A stretch of 64,000 bases of DNA. It comes from HyVt-105 sp049975425. Lineage in GTDB: Bacteria; Bacteroidota; Bacteroidia; Bacteroidales; VadinHA17. Each line of letters starts with the position of its first letter. Position 1 is the stretch's first letter. The stretch is from contig JBNGDI010000016.1 in the NCBI GenBank assembly GCA_049975425.1, positions 1 through 64,000 on the forward strand, given 5' to 3'. Below are positions 28,098-35,800 of the stretch, one piece after another. Position numbers and translations under genes: made by a program. The notes under the pieces were generated by a model that had not been told where the DNA came from, did not search any database, and saw only the letters and a list, made by a program, of their open reading frames with translations.

Positions 28098-28298
28098 CTG
28101 AGTAATGGATTAATGGATAGGGGGAGTGGTTTGACTATGACGGTCTTCCGCTTATACCACATTCCCTTTTTTCCTTTCTTATTCAATAAAAGATCATTTT
28201 TTAAACCATTGCCTGAGATGAAACGGAAAGTCTTCAAGCGTTTCGCGGATTTTTCGCGGGTTCTGCGTGAATGAATGAAATAAATGATTTTCCGATGA

Positions 28299-28311
28299 GT
28301 CCCGTAGGGAC
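28299..28311. repeat. GTCCCGTAGGGAC palindrome
   Basis: Thirteen bases, with GTCCC and GGGAC arms around CGT-like centre bases. From memory this type of palindrome recurs between genes in many Bacteroidota genomes as a REP-like element; copy number here cannot be checked within the window, where it is the only copy I noticed. Confidence 0.45.
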
Positions 28312-28428
28312 GACAGTATGATTTTTGGCCTGATGAACCGTTTAACCCACCCCGCAGGCCTGTTTCGTTCACCGCCCCATGGCGAATTTATGATGTTATC
28401 AGATAGACTGGCGAATTTAAGGTGGCAG

Positions 28429-28476
28429 GTTCAGGAATTAAGGCAACTTACTAAATGTTGCACTAAATTCTTGAAC
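28429..28476. repeat. Imperfect hairpin next to the TACGTAG array
   Basis: The left arm at 28429-28450 begins GTTCAGGAATT and contains GGCAAC. The right arm at 28454-28476 contains GTTGC and ends AATTCTTGAAC. The arms pair over about 22 bases with a few mismatches and leave a very short loop. Confidence 0.5.
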
Positions 28477-28482
28477 TCAAGC

Positions 28483-28536
28483 TACGTAGCTTTCTACGTA
28501 GTTTTCTACGTAGTTATCTACGGCGATAACTACGTA
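28483..28536. repeat. 12-bp-period TACGTAG tandem array
   Basis: The palindrome TACGTA occurs at 28483, 28495, 28507 and 28531, with a degenerate copy TACGGC at 28519. The period is therefore exactly 12 bases over five units, separated by variable pyrimidine-rich spacers such as CTTTC and TTTTC. Each unit is self-complementary. It lies seven bases after the adjacent hairpin. Confidence 0.75.
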
Positions 28537-28679
28537 GCTAATGCTCCGGGGAAAATATTTGTGCCGGTTCGCGTGAGGTCCGGGGTATTGGCTGCAACGG
28601 CATAATTAATAAGGCATTCAGCAGGGAAAATCAGGGGCAGGGCTGGAGCCGCAAAAAGAAAGAGGCTTTGATAAGCTGT

Positions 28680-29405
28680 TTATTCATTTTTCCCCGGGTG
28701 CAGTCCGCATTCCCTGTTCTCGGGCTGTTCCCACCACCAGCGGCCGGCCCGCACATCCTCACCAGGCTTTACCGCCCTGGTGCAGGGCTGACAGCCTATA
28801 CTTGGGAATCCCCTGTCGTGCAGGGCATTATACGGGATATCGTATTTGCCGATATAATCCCACACCTGTTTCTCCGACCAATTGTACAGGGGATTGACCT
28901 TCACCATCCCGTGTTTTTCATCCCATTCCACCGGCATGACTGATATGCGGGTTACCGCCTGTTCCCTTCGCAGGCCGGTTATCCAGGCCCGGCAGCCCTC
29001 CAGGGCGCGCAGCAGGGGCAGCGTTTTCCGGATATGGCAGCACAGCTTCCGGTTCTCCACACTGCGGTAAAACAGGTTGATGCCCCTCTCCTGCACCATC
29101 TTCTCCACTTCCCGGTAGTCGGGGAAATATACTTCGATATCCAGCCCGTATTTTTCCTGTGTTTTTTCCAGTACTTCATAGGTTTCAGGAAATAACCGGC
29201 CCGTATCAAGGGTAAATATCCGTGCATGGCGGCTGATCGAGGCCATCATGCAGGTAATCACCTGGTCTTCCGCCCCCAGACTGCTGGCAAATGTGATCTC
29301 CTTCCCGTAATGGTCCAGAAAAAAACTCAGAATGGTTTCCGGGGATTCCTTTTTGAACTCACGGTTCCAGGCATCTATCTGTTTTTTTGTTTCTTCCTTT
29401 TTCAT
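28680..29405 (-). CDS. cysH: Adenylyl-sulfate / phosphoadenylyl-sulfate reductase
   Basis: 241 residues. This enzyme reduces activated sulfate to sulfite. The substrate-binding region is SSLGAEDQVITCMM and LDTGRLFPETY. Cysteine pairs at 122-123 and 205/208 would ligate a [4Fe-4S] cluster, which marks the APS-reductase-like type rather than the cluster-free PAPS reductase. The catalytic cysteine is in ECGLH near residue 233. The start at 29405 begins at the conserved part; the frame is open 40 codons upstream. No other sulfate-assimilation gene is adjacent. Confidence 0.9.
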   Translation of the reverse strand: MKKEETKKQIDAWNREFKKESPETILSFFLDHYGKEITFASSLGAEDQVITCMMASISRHARIFTLDTGRLFPETYEVLEKTQEKYGLDIEVYFPDYREVEKMVQERGINLFYRSVENRKLCCHIRKTLPLLRALEGCRAWITGLRREQAVTRISVMPVEWDEKHGMVKVNPLYNWSEKQVWDYIGKYDIPYNALHDRGFPSIGCQPCTRAVKPGEDVRAGRWWWEQPENRECGLHPGKNE

Positions 29406-29479
29406 CGTCCTCAGTATGTTTCCTATCCGGAATATTTCCCGGCAAAATGGCCGGTAATCCGGTAACCAAGGTAACAAAA

Positions 29480-30244
29480 ATGCGGGAAATACCGGAAACA
29501 AGCAAGAACTATCCGGGCAAAGCATTATTTTTGGGTCCTGTTAAACGGTTAATGTCGATGATCATTCCCGTGGTTCCCGTCCTTTTGGCCTTCAAACTGT
29601 ATTACCTGGTTATTTCCCGGCCCATGATGAAAATATGGTTGCCGGACAGTGGCGCAGGACATCCCCGGCAGGTGGCTCTGCAGCGACTGGCGGGTGTTTT
29701 CTTTTTCGGCATTCTTCCCCTGGCCTGGCTGCTGGCCGCCAGGCAATTCACCCCGCAAACTACGGGTACCGGCCCGGTTTCCTGGACACACACCCTGCCC
29801 GCAATCCTGCTGCTTTGCCCGGTCATGTACCTCACGGGATACCTCTCCGCCCACCAGGCAGGAAACCGGAAAAAATATCCGCAAATACGGGTAAATAAAT
29901 GGAACGGCCAGCTGTTCCTTTTCAATGCCCTGTCGTGGGCGGCATATCTGCTGGCCTACGAATTCCTGTTCCGCGGGTATTTGCTTTTTTCCCTTTACGA
30001 AGCCGGCGGATACTGGCCTGCCGTGGGAATAAATGTAGGGATATATGCCCTGGTACACCTTCCCAAGGGATGGAAAGAAACCGCAGGGGCAATCCCTTTC
30101 GGACTGGTGATCTGCGTCCTGACCCTGCACACAGGCAATATCCTCACCGCTTTTCTGGCCCATCTCACCATGGCTCTGTCAACCGAGTATTTTGCCATCC
30201 TGGCCAATCCCGACATGCATTTTGTTTCAAAAAGAAGATTATGA
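29480..30244 (+). CDS. CPBP-type membrane protein, degenerate protease motifs
   Basis: About 254 residues with six to eight membrane segments. The segment LLAYEFLFRGYLLF corresponds to the EExxxR motif of CPBP intramembrane proteases (Rce1/CAAX-like), but the first glutamate is a tyrosine. The second motif reads YALVHLPKG and the third AFLAHLTMAL, keeping both histidines. Activity is therefore uncertain. An alternative ATG at 29447 would add 11 residues. The stop overlaps the next gene start as ATGA, so the two are translationally coupled. Confidence 0.7.
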   Translation: MREIPETSKNYPGKALFLGPVKRLMSMIIPVVPVLLAFKLYYLVISRPMMKIWLPDSGAGHPRQVALQRLAGVFFFGILPLAWLLAARQFTPQTTGTGPVSWTHTLPAILLLCPVMYLTGYLSAHQAGNRKKYPQIRVNKWNGQLFLFNALSWAAYLLAYEFLFRGYLLFSLYEAGGYWPAVGINVGIYALVHLPKGWKETAGAIPFGLVICVLTLHTGNILTAFLAHLTMALSTEYFAILANPDMHFVSKRRL

Positions 30245-31242
30245 AATACTTCATTACCGGCATTACGGGATTTACGGGGCAGAAACTGGCCGGGGAACTG
30301 ACCGCGCGCGGACACTTACTGCGCGGACTGGTAAGAGAAAGGAGGAAAATTCCCTCCGGTTTTCAGGCCGGTGTGGAATGGGTGAAAGGCAATCTGTCGG
30401 ACAGGAAGGCGCTTCAAAGGCTGGTCGAGGGATGCGATGGAGGATTCCATCTGGCTGCCAATACCAGTTTATGGTCTGCCGACCCGGATGCCCATATAAG
30501 GGACAATGTTACGGGGACGCTGAATGTACTGGAAGCAGCCCGGGAAGCGGGTGTTAAGAAAACAGTTATTGTCTCCACGGCGGGCGTATTCGGTCCCTCC
30601 CGGCACGGGGAGAAGATTACCGAAGGTTCTCCCCGCCCGGCAACATACCACACAAAATATGAAACCTCCAAGGCCCTGATGGAGCAGGAAGTCAGGAAGA
30701 AGAACGATCTGACCGGCCTGTGGGTAATGGTGCATCCCACCCGGGTATATGGTCCGGGAATTCTGAACCATGCCAACTCGGTAACCCGTATCATCGACAG
30801 CTACAGGCGGGGAAAATGGAGAATCCTTCCGGGTAACGGCCGCCCGAAAGGCAACTATGTATATATCAGTGATGTGGTGAACGGCATGATCCTGGCCATG
30901 GAAAAAGGAAAACCCGGGGAAAACTACCTGCTGGGAGGGGAAACCCTTTCTTACAGGGAATTCTTTCATATTCTGGGGCAGGAATCTGGCCGATCGAGGG
31001 TGATGATACCGGTTCCGGGAGCTCTGCTCACCCTCATGACCCGGATCATCAGTCTGCCGGCCAGTCTTACCGGCCGGACTCCCCTCATAACGCCTTCTTT
31101 TATGAAAAGGTACCTGCACCACTGGATGCCTTCCAGTGAAAAGGCTGTCCGCGACCTTGGCTACCAGATCACCCCTTTCCGTGAAGGAGTGCGGGAAACT
31201 CTGAGATGGCTGAAGGAAATGGAAAAGGAAAAAGGGCGCTAA
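30241..31242 (+). CDS. NAD-dependent epimerase/dehydratase (extended SDR)
   Basis: 333 residues. The Rossmann nucleotide-binding motif is GITGFTGQKL at the N-terminus. The catalytic YxxxK is YETSK near residue 143, preceded by the serine region VIVSTAGVFGPS. Segments VHPTRVYGPG and NYVYISDVVNGM are typical of the nucleotide-sugar or dihydroflavonol-reductase-like SDRs. The substrate is unknown. The start overlaps the CPBP stop by four bases. It converges with the siaC-like gene with eight bases between stops. Confidence 0.85.
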   Translation: MKYFITGITGFTGQKLAGELTARGHLLRGLVRERRKIPSGFQAGVEWVKGNLSDRKALQRLVEGCDGGFHLAANTSLWSADPDAHIRDNVTGTLNVLEAAREAGVKKTVIVSTAGVFGPSRHGEKITEGSPRPATYHTKYETSKALMEQEVRKKNDLTGLWVMVHPTRVYGPGILNHANSVTRIIDSYRRGKWRILPGNGRPKGNYVYISDVVNGMILAMEKGKPGENYLLGGETLSYREFFHILGQESGRSRVMIPVPGALLTLMTRIISLPASLTGRTPLITPSFMKRYLHHWMPSSEKAVRDLGYQITPFREGVRETLRWLKEMEKEKGR

Positions 31243-31250
31243 GACCGGAA

Positions 31251-31625
31251 TTATTCGTATTCAATAAAATTAAAATTGATATCGAGAATGGACGCATAGT
31301 ATTCTCCCCGCTCCAGGATATCGTCATCGCCTTCCTCATAATACCAGTTGATCACAAGGCGGCTTCCGTTTTTTCCCACATTCAACAGCTTCTGAAGGAT
31401 ATCCAGAATCATCCGCGCCGAGCTGCTGTTAAAATACTCCAGTTTGATATTCACCACCGTTTCAGGCTGGGGATCCTGCAAATATCCTTCCACCCAGTTT
31501 TTTACGGGCTCAAAAAACTCCACCGCATTTTCAGTAATGGAACGTCCGGAAAAAGAAATGGCACCGGTGGGATCAAGGATAATCTCCGGGGTCCGTTTGG
31601 TAGATTCCAGTTTAAACAATTCCAT
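31251..31625 (-). CDS. SiaC-family regulatory phosphoprotein (DUF1987)
   Basis: 124 residues, a lone DUF1987 domain. The part TPEIILDPTGAISFSGRSI and the segment FNSSSARMILDIL, with the probable phospho-acceptor residue in the serine run, match the family. In Pseudomonas, SiaC is controlled by the phosphatase SiaA and kinase SiaB and acts on a diguanylate cyclase. Neither SiaA nor SiaB is next to it here, so its partners are unknown. Confidence 0.8.
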   Translation of the reverse strand: MELFKLESTKRTPEIILDPTGAISFSGRSITENAVEFFEPVKNWVEGYLQDPQPETVVNIKLEYFNSSSARMILDILQKLLNVGKNGSRLVINWYYEEGDDDILERGEYYASILDINFNFIEYE

Positions 31626-31708
31626 AACGGAAAGTTCTGCTTAAAAATACATATTTTTTATGACTATTGTACAGAGCAATCCATTTGCCGGATTTTTACG
31701 CCGAATTT

Positions 31709-32728
31709 TCACATGGGGAAACGGGCCAGCGGCACCGTCTCCTGCCCTGTCCTTTCCCCTGCAAGGTATTTGTAATAAGCTGTAACACCTATCATTCCCG
31801 CATTATCGGTGGTATAAATGAATTCAGGAATATAGATATTCCAGCCATACCGTTTTGCCCTTTCCTCCAGGACATTCCGCAGGTATTTGTTGGCCGACAC
31901 ACCGCCGGCAATTCCAATCTCTCTGATCCCGGTCTGTTCACTGGCCTTTTCCAGCTTATCCATCAGCAACTCAACAATGGTATGCTGGATGGAAGCACTG
32001 AGGTCGGCTTTTCTTTCTTCAATGAAACGGGGATTTTTCTTAACCTCTTCACGCACCAGATAGAGGAACGAAGTTTTCAGTCCACTGAAACTAAAATCCA
32101 GTCCCTCAATGCGGGGACGGGCAAAAGAAAAGGCATGCGGATTACCTTCCGGGCTGATCCGGTCAATGACAGGCCCGCCGGGATAAGGAATTCCCAATAC
32201 TTTGGCACACTTGTCAAAAGCTTCACCCGCCGCATCATCCACCGTTTGCCCGATCACTTCCATGTCCAGATGCCCCCTGGCCACCACCAGCTGGGTATGG
32301 CCACCAGACACCAGCAAACATAAAAACGGGAAATGAGGTGTTTTGACCTGCTTGCCGGGTTCTTTGGCCCAGTGTGCCAGTATATGTGCATGCAGATGGT
32401 TGACCCCTATCAGCGGGATACCGAGAGAAAGGGCCAGCCCCTTGGCAAAGGAAACCCCCACCAGAAGCGAACCCAGCAAACCCGGCCCCTGTGTAAATGC
32501 CACCGCACTGAGCTGGTTTTTTTCCACACCGGCTTCCTTCAATGCCTGATCCACCACCGGTACCACATTCTGCTGGTGAGCCCTGGAAGCCAGTTCGGGA
32601 ACCACTCCGCCAAAGTTCCTGTGCACTTTCTGGTTGGCGATCAGATTCGACAGAACCATCCCGTTGCGCACCAGGGCCGCAGAAGTATCGTCACAGGAAG
32701 ATTCGATGGCAAGAATGGTCACGTGCAT
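31709..32728 (-). CDS. tsaD: tRNA N6-adenosine threonylcarbamoyltransferase
   Basis: 339 residues, full length. TsaD transfers the threonylcarbamoyl group to A37 of tRNAs that read ANN codons. Metal-binding histidines are in the motif NHLHAHIL (residues 111 and 115). The N-terminal ILAIESSCDDTSAALV and LLVSGGHTQLV bind nucleotide. It is divergent from tamB, an arrangement I recall as common in Bacteroidota. Confidence 0.95.
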   Translation of the reverse strand: MHVTILAIESSCDDTSAALVRNGMVLSNLIANQKVHRNFGGVVPELASRAHQQNVVPVVDQALKEAGVEKNQLSAVAFTQGPGLLGSLLVGVSFAKGLALSLGIPLIGVNHLHAHILAHWAKEPGKQVKTPHFPFLCLLVSGGHTQLVVARGHLDMEVIGQTVDDAAGEAFDKCAKVLGIPYPGGPVIDRISPEGNPHAFSFARPRIEGLDFSFSGLKTSFLYLVREEVKKNPRFIEERKADLSASIQHTIVELLMDKLEKASEQTGIREIGIAGGVSANKYLRNVLEERAKRYGWNIYIPEFIYTTDNAGMIGVTAYYKYLAGERTGQETVPLARFPM

Positions 32729-32782
32729 TTCGTACCGAAGATATTCAGGTATTCAAACTTTTTTTATTTCTTTTGCGTTAGC

Positions 32783-32830
32783 ATGTTAAAGGCCGTAAAG
32801 TTATCAAAAAAATCCTCAAAACCGGACTGA
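32783..32830 (+). other. Short ATG leader frame meeting tamB through an A7 slippery site
   Basis: An ATG at 32783 opens a 15-codon frame ending in TGA at 32828-32830. Seven adenines at 32806-32812 are read as TCA AAA AAA, the exact phase of the -1 slippery heptamer A AAA AAA. A -1 shift there would continue as ILKTGLIILLVITGLVL and join the tamB frame without a stop. Programmed or transcriptional slippage, or a single missing A in the assembly, would all give the same full-length product. Confidence 0.5.
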
Positions 32831-32841
32831 TTATTCTGCTG

Positions 32842-35800
32842 GTGATCACCGGACTGGTGCTGGCAGGTTATGTGGTGATTCATATTCCCAGGGTACAAGC
32901 CGAGGGGGTGAAGAAGACCCTTACCTATCTCGAAAGAAAGCTGGGAAACCGCATCGGGTTTACCAGGGTACGGATCAAGCTTTTCAACCGGGTGATGATG
33001 TCGGATTTTTATCTGACCGACCTGCAGGGGGATACACTGATCAAAGCAGATATTTTTTCGGCTCATTTACAACGTTTTCATCCGCGTGACCGGGTACTTT
33101 TCATGAACCGGATCATTCTGGAAAATCCCGATATCCGTTTCCGGGTAGACACGGCGGGAGAATTCAATCTGACTTTTCTGACGGAAGCGCTGAAAAGAAA
33201 AGACCTCTCCAAACCCAAAATGAGGCTCAGGTTCGACGAAATCATTCTGAGGGAAGGCCGGTTCACCTTCCGTGACGAAAGGGTCGACCCCGGGGAAAAA
33301 GGGGTTCAATTTGCCGACCTGGAAATGAACAATCTGGATCTTTCCCTGGGCGGGTTGCGGGTTGTGCGCGACAGCGTTTCCTTCCATATCAGTCATCTTT
33401 CCTTCCTTGAAAAGTCGGGACTGCTAGTCAGGAACTGGAGTTCCGAAAACATGATCCACAAGCAATTTGCCGATATCAGATCAATCAGGTTCCAGACCGG
33501 CAGGTCTTCTGTGAGTCTGCCTTCCCTGAGACTGGACTACCCCTCCTATTCTTCCATGAAATTTTTTTCCGACAGTGTTCGGATGCAAATCGGTATTGAA
33601 ACATCGAACATAGCCCTTTCTGATATTGCGCTGTTTGCACCTGCGCTGGAGGACATCGACGAAACCGTCTTGATGGAAGGAAAAATAAACGGCAGGCTGA
33701 GCGACCTGAACGGCCGGGATCTGAAAATGTTTTACGGCGGCAACACTTATTTTCAGGGGAATTTTGACCTGATCGGCCTCCCCCGGATTCACGAAACCTT
33801 CATTTTTTTCGAAGTGGAAGAGCTGGTCACTTCGGCCGTCGATATCGAGGCGCTGGAATTTCCTCGGAACAACAGAAGGATCAGGCTGCCCGACAACCTT
33901 CGCAAACTGGGCAGGATCACCTACCGCGGCAATTTCACCGGGTTCACCGATGATTTTGTTGCTTATGGAAGTCTTGATACCGAGCTTGGGGAATTATCCC
34001 TTGACCTTTCATTCAAACCCGATTCCGCAAATTATTTCAGCTATGAAGGTTCAGTCAGGACATCCGGATTCAGGCTGGGAAAATTCATTTCAGCAGAACC
34101 GACAGTGGGTGATATTGCCCTTTCGGTGAATCTGGCCGGAATCAGCCGGAGCGGCAAGGAATTCCGTGCCGAACTGGACGGGGTGGTCGATTCCCTGCTG
34201 CTAAAGGGTTACCGGTATACAAATATCGATCTGGAAGGGAAAATGACAGAAAAAATGTTTGACGGGTCGGTGGAGGTTGAAGACCCGAATGTGAAGCTGA
34301 GTTTTTTGGGATTGCTGAATTTTTCAGGAGAAACCCCGGAATTCGATTTCACCCTGAACGTTCCAAGGGCCAACCTGTACAATCTGAACATCGACAGGCA
34401 GGATACCCTGTCTGCACTCAGCATGCTGATGACAGCCAATTTCAGGGGAAACAACCTCGACAATCTTGACGGCGACATTAAGCTGTTCAACTCATCGCTG
34501 CAAAGGCACGGCCGGGAATGGAATATTTACGATTTTTCCCTGATGGCGATGAACCGACCCGATACCAGTATGATCAGGCTTCACACCGATTTCATGAATG
34601 CGGAGATCCTCGGTAAATATGAGGTGGCCTGCCTGCCCGACGCTTTTGAGTTCCTGTTACAACAGTATCTTCCTGCCATGGGAAGGAAAATAATTGACCC
34701 GGACAGCCTGGCTATGAATGATTTCACCTATCACATCACCTTCCGGAACATGGATCCCATGATGCAGGTAATGTTACCTGAGTACAGCATTTCTGAAGGG
34801 TCTACCCTCAGCGGAAGGTTTGCTCCGGCAGACACCGATTTTTCCATGACGGGAAACATTGACAAACTGGGATTCGGAAAGAACTATTTTTCCAATCTAC
34901 GGATAAATACCACATCGGGCGATTCCATGTATATTGCGCGTTTACAGGCCGAACACCTGTACCTGAGCAGGAATTTCGACCTGGTAGATCTGCGTTTTTC
35001 TTCCCGTCTGCAGAATGACAGTCTCTCCATTGATATTCGCTGGGACGACCAGGCCCGGATACGGAATATGGGAGAAATGCATACCGTGGCACATTTCAGG
35101 CCTTCCCCGTCGGGGAAACTTCCCGGCCTGGATGTCCTGATCATGCCCTCACAGTTCATGGTACAGGACACCCTCTGGACCCTTTTCCCAACCCAGGTCA
35201 CGATCGACTCTTCCTACACACAGGTTGAAGGGTTCCGTCTGCAGAACAAAAATCAGGTTCTGGCCATGCAGGGAGCCGTTTCCTCCGATCCTGCCGACAC
35301 CCTGCACATGGACTTTCAGAACCTCAACCTGGAGCTGATCAACCTTTTCCTGAACAATGAAAAAACCGTGCTGGAAGGGATTATTCACGGGCAGGCTTCC
35401 CTGTCAAGCCTTTACCGCCAGCCGATGTTCTCCTCACAGCTCGTGATCCATAACCTGGCCATCAACCGCGAGGTCATTGGAAACACCACCCTGGCCAGTG
35501 TATGGGAACCTGAAAACAAAGCCATCAAAGCAACGGCTTATGCCATGCGGAATGACGACCGTACCATATTGCTCGACGGCCGGTATTTTCCGGAAAGCAG
35601 CGCACTCGATTTCGAAATCAAACTGGAAAAACTGAGACTTCATCTTCTGCATCCCTTCCTGTCGAAAGTTTTCAGGGATGTCAACGGAATGGCCAGCGGG
35701 AACCTTACCCTGCAGGGCACCACCCGGGAACCCCATCTGAACGGAATGATTAATATGCAGAAAGCCATCATCGAGCTGCAGTTCCTCAACACCCGTTACA

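Larger units (their letters stand above)
28098..28679. other. Gene-free interval with repeat elements
   Basis: A 580-base gap between the thioesterase stop and the end of the reductase gene on the other strand. Short frames here show no recognisable family. It contains a GTCCCGTAGGGAC palindrome, an imperfect hairpin and a 12-bp-period TACGTAG array, each listed separately. Part of it may be decayed coding sequence, since long stop-free stretches remain on both strands. Confidence 0.6.

Noticed and set aside
28073..28372. 99-codon minus-strand frame in the gap after the thioesterase gene
   Set aside because: Overlaps the thioesterase end and a palindromic repeat; no family recognised. It might be decayed coding sequence.
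28483..28536. TACGTAG array as a CRISPR
   Set aside because: The 12-base period with five-base spacers is far too short and no cas gene is present.
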